This document shows positions 37,441 through 45,965 of a DNA stretch of 64,000 nucleotides, piece by piece. Both the position numbers and the translations under genes were made by a program. Below the pieces are notes generated by a model that was not told where the DNA came from, searched no databases, and saw nothing but the letters and a program-made list of their open reading frames with translations. Location: positions 62,001 to 126,000 of the forward strand of contig NZ_BMRZ01000003.1 in the NCBI RefSeq assembly GCF_014648895.1, in the 5' to 3' direction. Each line of letters opens with the position of its first letter. Position 1 is the stretch's first letter. This DNA is from Streptomyces tanashiensis. Its GTDB lineage: Bacteria; Actinomycetota; Actinomycetes; Streptomycetales; Streptomycetaceae.

Positions 37441-37889
37441 GTGTAACTCCTCTGTACGGGAAGGGATGTGGCGATCGCGGCCGCGACGGATGAGGGCTCG
37501 GCCATGTCGATCTCGGCCCAGCAGGACTTGCCGGAGGCCGTGGGCGTCGTACCGAAGCGGTCGGCGAGCACGCCGACCAGGAAGAGGCCGCGTCCGCCCT
37601 CGCTGTCGTCCTCCGGCAGCGTCGGGGCGGGCAACGCGGGGCCGCGGTCGCGGACCTCTACTCGAAGCACCGCGCCGGACAGACGGACATCCACAGGGAT
37701 CGGGTGGTGCCCGGCGTACCGGATCGCGTTCGTCGCGAGCTCGCTGAACACCACTTCGGCCGTGTGGACGACGTCGGAATCCGGTGGGGTCTCCGCCCAG
37801 TTCTGGATGGTGTCCCGAACCCGTCGGCGTGCCGTGGTCACGGCAGCCGGCGTCGGCAGAACGGTGAAGGTGATCTGGTGCGCTTCCAC
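37437..37889 (-). CDS. HATPase_c ATP-binding regulator (anti-sigma/RsbW-like)
   Basis: A 150-residue protein; the start is GTG 37889, six bases after GGAGG. The N-box is VFSELATNAIRYAG, the G-box VEVRDRGPALP, and a GGRGLFLVGVLADRFG block follows, as in the small histidine-kinase-like ATPases of Streptomyces. It is the first gene of the leftward operon and is coupled to the MurA-like gene by GTGA. Such proteins pair with XRE regulators like the divergent gene beside it, so a control role for the operon is likely. Confidence 0.85.
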   Translation of the reverse strand: MEAHQITFTVLPTPAAVTTARRRVRDTIQNWAETPPDSDVVHTAEVVFSELATNAIRYAGHHPIPVDVRLSGAVLRVEVRDRGPALPAPTLPEDDSEGGRGLFLVGVLADRFGTTPTASGKSCWAEIDMAEPSSVAAAIATSLPVQRSYT

Positions 37890-38059
37890 GAGCGGCCTCC
37901 AGGGGTGGGGTCGACCACCCCAAGGAACCGTGGAGCGTGATGTGTTCGCGATGGCCTGTGCCCGTGGTGCATCGGCTATGCAGAAGCTGCATGACGGCCC
38001 CGTACGGCTCGCATACGCTCGCCCGCACGGGCATGCTCGACACGGACGGAAGGGCATGG

Positions 38060-39346
38060 ATGGGCGACGTGAAGACCGAAGCCGAGAAGATCGGCGAGAC
38101 GATCAAGCGCGCCCGCCAACTCAGCGGACGATCACAGAAGGACGTCGCTGCCGCCCTGGGCTACCACCAGTCCAAGCTCAGCCGCCTGGAAGGCGGACGG
38201 GGCACGGACGACATCCGCGTCTTACGCACCGTCGCCGCCGAACTCCGCATTCCGCCACACCTCCTCGGCCTGAGCTATGCCGACGTGTCCGCCGCACCAC
38301 ATCCCGACGATCCCGAGACAGAAGACATGCGCCGCCGCACCTTCCTGGCCGCGAGCATCGCCTCCCTCACGACCCCGGCCACGCCCGCCACCGCCGCCCA
38401 TGACGACCTCGTCCGCTCACTCCTCCCCGGCCCCAGAGCCGCCACTGCCTCTTCGTGGAACGGAGAGATCCAGCCCCTGCGGGACAGGCTCACCACCGCC
38501 CGCCGCCTCTTCTGCACCTGCGACTACGCGGAGCTGGAGGCGATGCTGCCTGGTCTCATCACCGATCTGCGGCAGGCAGCCGGCGACCATCGCAACGCCG
38601 AGGAGACGGCCGGGCTTCTGGCCACCGCGTACCGGACCTCGACGAGTCTGCTGCTCAAGCAAGGCGACCAGGGCAACGCCTGGTTGGCGGTGGGACGCGC
38701 CATGGCGGAGGCCGAGCGCTCCGGCGATCCCGTCGTCCTCGCCTCCAGCGTCCGCCTTCACGCTCACGTTCTGACCCGTGAGAAGCACACCGCCCAGGCC
38801 GTCACCCTCGTCCGCCACACGGCAGGCCAGCTCGCCGGCTCCTACGATCGACACTCGTCCCGATACCTCGCCGCCGTCGGCCTGCTGCTCCTACGAGGAG
38901 CGACTGCGGCCAGCCGCGGCGGCGACCGTGCAGCAACCCGGGAGTTCCTCGACGAGGCACGGGAGGTCGCACGGTACGTCGCGCTCGACCAGCCCGACGC
39001 CTGGGCTAACTTCAGCCCGACCAACGTCGCGATCCACGCCGTCAGTGCCTCGGTGTCGTTCGGCGACGCAGGCATCGCTTTGAATGCCGCAGCGCCCCTC
39101 ATGCGCCGGCACATCCCCGCCCCCGAACGCAGGGCAGCGCTCTGGGTCGAAGCCGCCCGCGCCTACAGCCAGCAGGGCCGCCTCGCCGAGGGCTATCAGG
39201 CCCTCCGCATCGCCGAGACCTGTGCCGCCCAGGACGTACGTCGCCCCGCCGTCCGCGACCTGGTCGCCGACATGGCCGCCCGAGACCGACGACGTACGCT
39301 GCCCGAGCTCCACCACTTCAGCCGCCGACTGGGAGTCCCCGCGTGA
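38060..39346 (+). CDS. XRE-family transcriptional regulator with C-terminal TPR-like domain
   Basis: A 428-residue protein; ATG 38060 follows GGAAGGG. The N-terminal helix-turn-helix is KRARQLSGRSQKDVAAALGYHQSKLSRLEGG. A Tat-like RRRTFLAASIASL stretch near residue 95 is common in this family and need not mean export. The remainder is helical, TPR-like (LLKQGDQGNAWLAVGRAMAEAE, AYSQQGRLAEGYQALRIAE). It is divergent from the enolpyruvyl-transferase operon with about 170 bases between, and coupled to the flavoprotein gene by GTGA. Confidence 0.85.
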   Translation: MGDVKTEAEKIGETIKRARQLSGRSQKDVAAALGYHQSKLSRLEGGRGTDDIRVLRTVAAELRIPPHLLGLSYADVSAAPHPDDPETEDMRRRTFLAASIASLTTPATPATAAHDDLVRSLLPGPRAATASSWNGEIQPLRDRLTTARRLFCTCDYAELEAMLPGLITDLRQAAGDHRNAEETAGLLATAYRTSTSLLLKQGDQGNAWLAVGRAMAEAERSGDPVVLASSVRLHAHVLTREKHTAQAVTLVRHTAGQLAGSYDRHSSRYLAAVGLLLLRGATAASRGGDRAATREFLDEAREVARYVALDQPDAWANFSPTNVAIHAVSASVSFGDAGIALNAAAPLMRRHIPAPERRAALWVEAARAYSQQGRLAEGYQALRIAETCAAQDVRRPAVRDLVADMAARDRRRTLPELHHFSRRLGVPA

Positions 39347-39870
39347 CCGCACAGCCGTTCCTGTATGTCGTCGTCTGCGCCGCCGGCATCGCGGGCGACG
39401 CCCACAAGCTGATCACCGCGGCGCAGGAGCGGGGCTGGGGCGTCGGAGTCGTCGCGACACCGCAGGGACTCGGCTTCCTCGACACCGAGGCGATCGAGGC
39501 CCAGACCGGCTTTCCGATCCGCTCGGCCTGGCGCAGACCGGGCGACTCGCGTCCGCTCCCGCCCGCCGATGCCATCGCTGTCGCGCCGGCCACGTTCAAC
39601 ACCGTCAACAAGTGGGCCGCCGGCATCGCCGACACTCTCGCGCTGGGCATCCTGTGCGAGGCGTACGGGATGGGGATTCCGACGGCCGTGCTGCCGTACG
39701 TGAACGCTGCCATGGCTGCGCACCCGGCGTACGGCCGGAGCCTGGACCAGCTGCGGGAGATGGGCGTGCTGGTCGGGTCGTACGAGCCGCACCGGCCGAA
39801 GGCGGGCGGGGGAGCGGACCGTTTCCGGTGGGAGGAGGCGTTGGAGCTGCTGGAGGGCAAGGTCGACTGA
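39343..39870 (+). CDS. HFCD-family flavoprotein (phosphopantothenoylcysteine decarboxylase-like)
   Basis: A 175-residue Rossmann-type flavoprotein starting at GTG 39343. It has the nucleotide-binding opening FLYVVVCAAGIAGDAHKLI, the family PATFNTVNKWAAGIADTL motif contacting FMN, and the VLPYVNAAMAAHPAY segment. HFCD proteins oxidatively decarboxylate cysteine residues or related thiols, but many actinobacterial members next to XRE genes have unknown substrates. It is followed 39 bases later by the palindrome array. Confidence 0.82.
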   Translation: MTAQPFLYVVVCAAGIAGDAHKLITAAQERGWGVGVVATPQGLGFLDTEAIEAQTGFPIRSAWRRPGDSRPLPPADAIAVAPATFNTVNKWAAGIADTLALGILCEAYGMGIPTAVLPYVNAAMAAHPAYGRSLDQLREMGVLVGSYEPHRPKAGGGADRFRWEEALELLEGKVD

Positions 39871-39909
39871 ACGCGATCCCGCCCCCCTTCTCACCAGTGT
39901 GGCGGGCGT

Positions 39910-40336
39910 GTTCCGATTCGGAACAGGTTCGCTGTTCCGAAACGGAACAGCGCGGGTGTTCCGAATCGGAACGCGAGAGCTGTTCCCTCGGGGAACACGG
40001 TGGGTGTTCCTTCAGGGAACGCGTTCGGCGTTCCCTGAAGGAACGGGCCCGCCTCCGTGTGCCACTACCGGGGGAGCGTGCTGCGTAACGAGGAGTAGCC
40101 GCCTTGTTCAGTGACTGAACAGGACGGCCGTTCAGTTACTGAACGCCACCGCCGTTCAGTAACTGAACAGCGGTCCGCCGGTGCTTCGAGTCGGAACAAG
40201 GAGTGCGTTCCGCGCTGGAACGAGGTCGCTGTTCCGACGCGGAACGGCATCCCTGAGAGCGAGCCGCGGCCCTGTTCACCCGGTGAGCATCGCGGATGTT
40301 CACTGGCTGTACGCCCCGGCCGTTCACTCAGTGAAC
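39910..40336. repeat. Array of fifteen 15-bp palindromes on a 24-bp period, in five triplets
   Basis: Palindromes of form GTTC-N7-GAAC start at 39910, 39934, 39958 / 39982, 40006, 40030 / 40106, 40130, 40154 / 40183, 40207, 40231 / 40274, 40298, 40322. Within each triplet the spacing is exactly 24 bp (15 + 9) and the core is shared: GTTCCGAnnCGGAAC-type, GTTCCCT-type, GTTCAGTnACTGAAC, GTTCCGC/A-type, and GTTCACT-type. The 9-bp spacers are unrelated. Triplets are joined by 24-, 76-, 29- and 43-bp steps that change reading frame, so this is a DNA-level structure. It lies between the flavoprotein and relaxase genes. Confidence 0.92.
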
Positions 40337-40368
40337 GTGCGGATGCGCCGCTCGTGGCGGGGTCTGCG

Positions 40369-42039
40369 TCAACGGTTCCTTGGAAGGGAGTCTGACGGTG
40401 TCGCCCTTGGCGTGGGTGTGGCGGGACCAGGCTGAACTCTGCCTGCTGTCCTGTCGTGCGGAGGCTTCCCGACTGCCAGATCCGGAAGACGCCTCAGGCG
40501 CCAGGTGAGGACTTCGGCGAGGTTGGCGGCGGTGTCGAGTTCTCGGTGGCGGGCGGCTTGGGTGAGGAGCGCGGCGGGGTCGTGGCCGACTGCGGTGGCC
40601 TCGTTGAGGGTGGCGGCGAGGGCGGGCCAGGCGGGTTCGGCGAGGATCTGCTCGGCCAGGTCGGGCAGCGCTTGGCGCACCACGGCGGCCTGCCGCTCCA
40701 GGAGCGGCAGGGCGAGGCGCCGACCCCGGTGGTGGATCGCGGCCAGCGGCTCTGCGGCTGCGGCCTGGTAGGCGACACGGAGGTGCTCGGCTGCTTGTCG
40801 GGCGGCTTCGGCCTGCTGGGTGTGGTCGCGGGTGCGGTGCCAGTGCTGGGCGGCGATGACCGCCAGCAGGAGGGCGTCGAGGACGGTCGCGAGGAGGGCT
40901 CCGTCCTTGGGCGGGGGCACGCGCAGGACGGCCTTCACCGCCCGCCGTGTGGCCTGGGCCTGCTGATGGTGGGCGCGGATGCGGGAGCGGCCGGCGCGCT
41001 CGAACGCTGTGGCCGCCTGTACCAGCTGGGCCTGGAGGCCGACGGGTGCGACCAGGGGGAGCGCGTCGAGGGCTTCGGCGAGGACAGCGATGTGGGCCTG
41101 CCCGGCCTGGTCCTCGCCGTGGGCGAGGTGGTCGGGAGTCCGGTCGACGGCGATGGAGAGCCGTCGCCAGGCCGGGGTTTCGGGCTGGTCGGCAGGCAGT
41201 CCTTCCGTGGTCGCGAGGCGTTCGGCGATCTTGGGGTAGGAGAGGTCGGCGGCGAGGGTGGAGCCGGAAAACCAGACGGGCTCGCCCTGGGCGCTGGTGT
41301 CGCCGTCGAGGGCGACCTTGTAGCCGCGGACGTCCCCGGACGGGAAGTACTGGACGTCGATGAGGGCGCCGGCCCCCTCGACGAGCCGGAAGAACTCCTC
41401 GGTGGTCGTGGCCGCCGAGACGGCGGTGCGGACGATGGTGCGCAGGTGCTCGCGGGAGGTCCGGGCCTTTCCCGTGCGGCGGGCCTTCTCCTGCTCGGCG
41501 CGGGTGGGGCGTTTCGCGGCGGTGCGGTCTCCGCGTGGGACCTGGCGGAGCCCGTACTCCTTCTCGATGGCGACGAGTTCCTTGTCGGCGCGCAGGAAGT
41601 CGTTCCAGTTGCGGGGCGGGCGGAGGTCGCCTCGGACCTTGGTGGCGACGATGTGGATGTGATCGTCGGCGTGGCGGACGGCGACCCAGCGGCAGGCGTC
41701 GGGGTCGCCAGCCGGGGCGATGCCGGTGGCGTCGAGGACGCGACGGGCGATGGCAGCCCACTCGTCGTCGGTCAGGTGGCGGTCTTCGGGGGCGGCGCGG
41801 ATCGAGCAGTGCCAGACGTGGTTCTTCGGTCCCTTGTGGCCGGCCTGCTTGACCCGCAGGTCGAGGACGTCGGCGAGCTGGGCGAGGGTGGCAGCGGGGT
41901 TGCGGCCGGGGTCGGGCACGAAGCCGTCCCACGCGGCGACGAGGTGGGGGTCGGTGTGTTCGTTGGCGCGGCCGGGCCCGTAGAGGTAGTTCAGGACGCC
42001 CCGGGTCTTGTGGCCGGGCTTGACGATGTTCGCGATCAA
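40369..42039 (-). CDS. Relaxase / mobilization nuclease
   Basis: A 556-residue MobA/VirD2-type relaxase starting at TTG 42039, directly after the stop of the mobC-like gene. The N-terminal nuclease has candidate tyrosines Y18/Y20 (LNYLYGPG), an HxH metal motif at H127 and H129 (HADDHIHIVATKVRGD), and RPPRNWNDFLRADKEL. The C-terminal 300 residues are helical. It should nick oriT and lead single-stranded transfer using a helper conjugation system, since no coupling protein or pilus genes are present. Confidence 0.87.
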   Translation of the reverse strand: MIANIVKPGHKTRGVLNYLYGPGRANEHTDPHLVAAWDGFVPDPGRNPAATLAQLADVLDLRVKQAGHKGPKNHVWHCSIRAAPEDRHLTDDEWAAIARRVLDATGIAPAGDPDACRWVAVRHADDHIHIVATKVRGDLRPPRNWNDFLRADKELVAIEKEYGLRQVPRGDRTAAKRPTRAEQEKARRTGKARTSREHLRTIVRTAVSAATTTEEFFRLVEGAGALIDVQYFPSGDVRGYKVALDGDTSAQGEPVWFSGSTLAADLSYPKIAERLATTEGLPADQPETPAWRRLSIAVDRTPDHLAHGEDQAGQAHIAVLAEALDALPLVAPVGLQAQLVQAATAFERAGRSRIRAHHQQAQATRRAVKAVLRVPPPKDGALLATVLDALLLAVIAAQHWHRTRDHTQQAEAARQAAEHLRVAYQAAAAEPLAAIHHRGRRLALPLLERQAAVVRQALPDLAEQILAEPAWPALAATLNEATAVGHDPAALLTQAARHRELDTAANLAEVLTWRLRRLPDLAVGKPPHDRTAGRVQPGPATPTPRATPSDSLPRNR

Positions 42040-42660
42040 TCAGGCCGCCCAACGATTTGTGGCGGCCACATGGGCGGCGGCGTCGACCGCCGTGACTGCA
42101 TCCTGGACCAAGGTCAAGAGCCGTCCGGCCTCGGCAAGCACGGCGGCGTCCACCGGGTGTGCCTCGTCGCCGGAGTTGAGGCGTTTGGCGATCTGGTTCA
42201 CGTTCCAGCCGATCCTGGAGACCTGCTTGCGCAGCGCTGCGTACTCGTCGATCAAGTCGTCGGCGGCGGTGCGCTGCTCGGGCAGGGCGAGGTCGCCGTT
42301 GAGATGGGCCATGACGATGGCGCCGACGAGATGCGCGCCGGCCAGACCGAGGCGACAGGCTTCGGCGAGGATCGCCTGCTTCTCGGCGACGCTGTAGCGG
42401 ACGTCGACACGCTCCTTGCGCTGCACTTCCTGGCGGGCACGGCGGCGGGCGACTCGGCGCAGCGCGGCCTCGTCCGCCGCACGCACACTCCCTGTCCCCG
42501 GTGCGCCCTCGCGCCGGGGGCCTGCCTCCGCCACCCCTGGGGCGGGGGCTTCCGTGTTGGACCGGCCCTTGGACGGTCCAACGTCATACCTTGCTCCGCC
42601 CGGGGCTGGGGTGGTCACCTCCTGCTGCATGGAGGGAACTTCATGGTGCGGGTTGTGCAT
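42040..42660 (-). CDS. MobC-like mobilization accessory protein
   Basis: A 206-residue protein; ATG 42660 follows GGAG at seven bases (ATG 42630 is an alternative). The first 75 residues are a disordered linker. The rest has the ribbon-helix-helix/MobC arrangement: VDVRYSVAEKQAILAEACRL and ALRKQVSRIGWNVNQIAKRLN, the latter typical of relaxosome proteins. It is translated just ahead of the relaxase and should help it bind and melt oriT. Confidence 0.82.
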   Translation of the reverse strand: MHNPHHEVPSMQQEVTTPAPGGARYDVGPSKGRSNTEAPAPGVAEAGPRREGAPGTGSVRAADEAALRRVARRRARQEVQRKERVDVRYSVAEKQAILAEACRLGLAGAHLVGAIVMAHLNGDLALPEQRTAADDLIDEYAALRKQVSRIGWNVNQIAKRLNSGDEAHPVDAAVLAEAGRLLTLVQDAVTAVDAAAHVAATNRWAA

Positions 42661-43499
42661 GTCTGGTCTCCGTGTTTTTCGTCGTTGTGCGGATGGTCGG
42701 TGAGGGCGTGCACGCGGTGAAGAAGCGCAGCTGAGTCGGAGATCTGCGGGCTCCGCCGTCGGCTGGGCAGGGCGCCGTGCTCGGTCCCCGTTCCTGAGCC
42801 CTTGGCCCCTGGTTCCCACCGCGGTCCCCGGTCCCAGGGGGACCGGTCCCCACGAGGCTTCGGTCCCTGGCGGTCGGTTCCGTATCGGGGACCGTCTCGT
42901 AGCGGGGACGGTCCCCGCCTTGTTCGGTCCCCGGACCGATGTCCCTGCCTCGGTGGCACCTCGCTCTGTTGGGGACCGAGCGGGGACCGAGCAGGACGGT
43001 CCCGGCGTGCGAAATCCCCAGGGCCGGCTCCGCATGCCGCAGGGGACGGACGCGGGGACCGGCCTCGCGGCGCCCTGAGCAGCGGTTTCGAGCCTGTGGT
43101 GGCGGACTGCGCCCCCGTTCCCTTGCGCCTCGTCGGTCCCCTGATGCAGGTCCGCACGGTCCCCGGTCCCGCTTCTGCCGCGGCCTCTGGTCGGAGCTCG
43201 GTCCCCACACGCGTCGGGGACCGGTCCTCCCGGTGGGGACCGGGCTTCGGTGGGGACCGGGACCGACGGGCCGTCAGGGAGACGGTCCCCGCTTCGACGG
43301 GTTCGGTCCCCGCGTACGGCTCCCGCTGGACCTGTCAGGATCCCCGCAGGCCGGGGACCGCGCGGTGTTCCGGTGCCCCGGGTACCGGGGAGGGAGGTCG
43401 TGTCATGTGGGGTCTCCCCGGGGCCGGCCGCGCCGTGGGGCGGATCGGGGTGCGGCGGGCGGGCGAGGGTGAGGAGGGTGAGCTGGGCGGCCCGGGAGG
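42661..43499. repeat. Gene-free region with dense GGTCCC/GGGACC motifs
   Basis: From about 42783 to 43390 the words GGTCCC and GGGACC (or one-base variants) occur roughly 25 times, often as palindromes. Examples are GGTCCCAGGGGGACC at 42830-42844, GGGGACGGTCCCC at 42904-42916, and a pair of GGTCCCC/GGGGACC arms at 43200-43222. No strict period was found. Long frames through it are artefacts of the repeats. It lies between the mobilization and replication genes, where an oriT or replication origin is expected. Confidence 0.65.
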
Positions 43500-44195
43500 T
43501 CAGGCTGCGGGGTGGCGTCTGCGGTCGGGGCCGTCGAGGATGACGCGTTCGGTCATCTCGGCGAGGCGGGAGGCGACGCGGTCTCCGAGGGCGGTGCGTA
43601 GTTCGGCGGTGGGGAGGTTGGTGGTGATCAGGGTGGGGCGCAGGTGTTCGTACCGGTGGTTGATCAGCCGGTAGGTGAGCTCCTCGGTCCACTCGCTGTT
43701 CCTGGCCGCTCCGAGGTCGTCCAGGAGCAGCAGCGGGCACTTGGCCAGGGCCTGCAGCTCGCGTTCGCTGTCGAAGCCGGAGCGTGGGCGCAGGCGGGCG
43801 TACAGGTCGGCGGCGGTGACGGCCTCCCAGCGCAGGCGGACCCCGGCGGCGAGGAGAGCGCGGATGGCGCCGTACGCCTGGTGGGTCTTGCCGGTGCCGG
43901 TGGGGCCGGCGATCAGCAGGGATGAACCCTCTGAGATTCCTGGTGCGCCTGCCGGTCCGGGGCGGCCGGCGCGGGCGATCTCGTCCACCCAGGCTGTGAC
44001 GTGGGGGTGGTCGGTCAGGGCGCGCCGGTAGCGGGCGGGGATGCGGGCGTCGGCACGTTCCAGTGCAGTGACGGGCTCCGCCGGCGGCTCGTGCGCGGTG
44101 GCGGCGGGGCCGATGCCCCGCTGGGTCAGGATGGCGCCGAGGCGGTCGGCTATCCGGCCGACCTGGTGCGGGTCCCGGGTGAGGGTGGCGGTCAC
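43500..44195 (-). CDS. DnaC/IstB-like AAA+ ATPase (helicase loader)
   Basis: A 231-residue ATPase starting at GTG 44195, with GGAGG upstream inside the preceding gene, which it overlaps by GTGA. Walker A is GPTGTGKT (residues 97-104) and Walker B LLLLDD (155-160); a sensor segment reads LRPTLITTNLPTAEL. It resembles the DnaC/IstB helicase loaders found beside initiator genes on phages and integrative elements, and probably loads the host replicative helicase during element replication. Confidence 0.85.
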   Translation of the reverse strand: MTATLTRDPHQVGRIADRLGAILTQRGIGPAATAHEPPAEPVTALERADARIPARYRRALTDHPHVTAWVDEIARAGRPGPAGAPGISEGSSLLIAGPTGTGKTHQAYGAIRALLAAGVRLRWEAVTAADLYARLRPRSGFDSERELQALAKCPLLLLDDLGAARNSEWTEELTYRLINHRYEHLRPTLITTNLPTAELRTALGDRVASRLAEMTERVILDGPDRRRHPAA

Positions 44196-45208
44196 AGGTC
44201 ACCTCCGTAGGCGGCGGCGACGTCGGCGGGGTTGGTCCACGGCCGGTGGGCGGCGGCGGGCGCGGGGGTGGAGGCGTTCATGGCCTCGTGGACGAGGCTG
44301 GGCAGGGTGCTCGGGTGCAGGCCCTTGGCCCGGTGGCGTGCGAGACCCGCCCGTACGTGGGAGGCGTCGATGCCCTCGTCGAGGAGCCTGCGCACCTGCG
44401 CGCCGAGCTGGCCGAGCACGTCCCGAGGCGGGCGGTGGACGCACGCGGCGGCGTACTCGCCGATCAGGTCCTTCGCCGAGACCATCTGCGGCGCGGGGGC
44501 GCTCACGCCCCCCAACGGGGTAGTTCCTAGATCCCTGTTCCTAGGTCCTAGATCCGGACCGTGAGGGCTCACCGCAGGCTCCGTGAGCCCTCCCTGCGTC
44601 TGCGGTGACGGCTCACGGAATCCGCCCTGACCTGCGGAGTCGTCGTTCACGGATATCTCCGTGAGTCCTCCCTGCCGAGTCACGGAGGGCTCCGTGACCG
44701 CTCCGGGCACCTGCGGTGAGGGATCACGCGGAACGCCGAGATCGTGGTGCGGGCACGGGGGATTGCGCACTCCGCTGGGCCTGTTGATCTTCTGGTGCTT
44801 GGCGAAGGTGGCGATGTGCAGGTACCGCTTGCCGTCGCCTCCCTCGTAGCGGCAGATCAGCCCGGCCCCGTCGAGCTGGGTGAGGTCGTCCTCGACCTCG
44901 ACCGGCCCGTGCTCGCGGCGCAGCGACCACAACTGCCCGGCGATGACGGCAGCCTGATCGCGGAGGCGGCCCTGGTCGTCGGCCTGGGTGAGCAGGCCGA
45001 AGAAGGTCCGCTCGGCGGACAGCGACACGGACGCGAGGGACTCCGACGCAAACGCCTCGGGCTTGATGGTGCGGATACGGGCGATGTCGATCGACCACCA
45101 TTCGAAATCGGGGAAGGGGGGGCAGGGAATCCGGCGGCGCCGGGGTGCGTGGACAACACAGCCACACCCGGTGCGTGAAAGTCCAGACTTGGTTCTGGAA
45201 TCGCCCAC
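44192..45208 (-). CDS. Replication-initiator-like protein (helix-turn-helix, DnaD/RepO type)
   Basis: The conserved part begins ARIRTIKPEAFASESLASVSLSAERTFFGLLTQADDQGRLRD, a winged-helix N-terminus typical of actinophage and element replication proteins. A low-complexity linker and a C-terminal domain (DLIGEYAAACVHRPPRDVLGQLG...) follow. Homologs usually start right at the ARIRT segment, but no ATG, GTG or TTG is in frame there. I use GTG 45208 (338 residues), which adds 40 odd residues; the real start may be non-standard or altered. It is coupled to the ATPase. Confidence 0.7.
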   Translation of the reverse strand: MGDSRTKSGLSRTGCGCVVHAPRRRRIPCPPFPDFEWWSIDIARIRTIKPEAFASESLASVSLSAERTFFGLLTQADDQGRLRDQAAVIAGQLWSLRREHGPVEVEDDLTQLDGAGLICRYEGGDGKRYLHIATFAKHQKINRPSGVRNPPCPHHDLGVPRDPSPQVPGAVTEPSVTRQGGLTEISVNDDSAGQGGFREPSPQTQGGLTEPAVSPHGPDLGPRNRDLGTTPLGGVSAPAPQMVSAKDLIGEYAAACVHRPPRDVLGQLGAQVRRLLDEGIDASHVRAGLARHRAKGLHPSTLPSLVHEAMNASTPAPAAAHRPWTNPADVAAAYGGDL

Positions 45209-45355
45209 AAGTCGTCTCGCCCGTGGCCCGGTGACTGTAGATCCGAAATCCCGGTTGATGAAATCTCCGCCGGAAATCGCCGTGTGATCCGCATCGCTCA
45301 CGGCAGACAGGAATGCCCTTCCGGAAGGGCCGGCGCGCAAGCTACAACACCACCC

Positions 45356-45640
45356 ATGCCGCCACGCCCCCTCGAAATCGGATCCGCCGGACGAGCCGCC
45401 GCCCACGCCATCGAACGCACCCGCACCGCCCGCGGCTACTCCCAGCGCCAGCTCGCCGCCCGTGTCACCGCCCTCGGCCGGCCCATGACGTTCACCGCGC
45501 TCTCCCGCATCGAACGCACGGTCAGGCGCTGCGACATCGACGACCTCGTCGCCATCGCCACGGCCCTCGGGGTTGCCCCGCAGGCCCTTCTCGCCGGCCA
45601 TCGCACGCACCCGGAGCCGGTCGGCGCGGGCGCAACATAG
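45356..45640 (+). CDS. Small XRE-family regulator
   Basis: A 94-residue helix-turn-helix protein from ATG 45356. The DNA-binding part is AIERTRTARGYSQRQLAARVTALGRPMTFTALSRIERTVRRCDIDDLVAIATALGV in Cro/C1 order. It is divergent from the initiator gene with about 150 bases between, so it probably represses the replication or mobilization operon from that shared region. It precedes xis and int. Confidence 0.8.
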   Translation: MPPRPLEIGSAGRAAAHAIERTRTARGYSQRQLAARVTALGRPMTFTALSRIERTVRRCDIDDLVAIATALGVAPQALLAGHRTHPEPVGAGAT

Positions 45641-45752
45641 CCGACGATCGCCGGTTAGCCTAACCGGGAATTTTGCGGATGATTGTGGGTCCCGGAACGC
45701 CCGTCGTGCTGGTCCCGGCCAGAGCCATGTCCATTTCCCGAAAAGAGAAACC

Positions 45753-45965
45753 TTGCGCCGATCCCCGATATCCGTCACCCGTCGCTCCGAAGAAAAGCTC
45801 ACCGTCGACGAGCTCTGCGAAGAGCTCCGGATTTCCCGGTCGACCTTCTACGACTGGCGCCAGAAGGGGCGCGCGCCCCGGTGCGTGAAACTCCCGAACG
45901 GCAGCCTGCGCGTCCGCCGCAGCGACCTGGAGAACTGGCTCAGCGACTGTGAGGCCGCTGCGTGA
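45753..45965 (+). CDS. xis: Excisionase (Xis, MerR-like helix-turn-helix)
   Basis: A 70-residue winged helix protein. TTG 45753 is the best start (LRRSPISVTRRSEEKL...), weakly preceded by GAGA; the longer upstream frame looks non-coding. The motif LTVDELCEELRISRSTFYDWRQKGRAPRCVKL is the standard excisionase helix-turn-helix of Streptomyces elements. The stop overlaps the integrase start (GTGA), so the two are co-translated. Confidence 0.85.
   Translation: MRRSPISVTRRSEEKLTVDELCEELRISRSTFYDWRQKGRAPRCVKLPNGSLRVRRSDLENWLSDCEAAA

Noticed and set aside
39910..40336. CRISPR array
   Set aside because: Repeats are variable palindromes of 15 bp with 9-bp spacers; no cas genes are present.
39899..40395. 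Repeat proteins with 8-residue units (VFRFGTGS, RSVTER) encoded by the palindrome array
   Set aside because: A 24-bp period gives 8-residue repeats in every frame. Inter-triplet steps shift frame, the frames stop at different places, and the palindromes rather than the codons are conserved.
42802..43674. Long Gly/Arg/Pro-rich frames between mobC and the ATPase gene
   Set aside because: They are by-products of the GGTCCC repeats on both strands with no start signal or family pattern.
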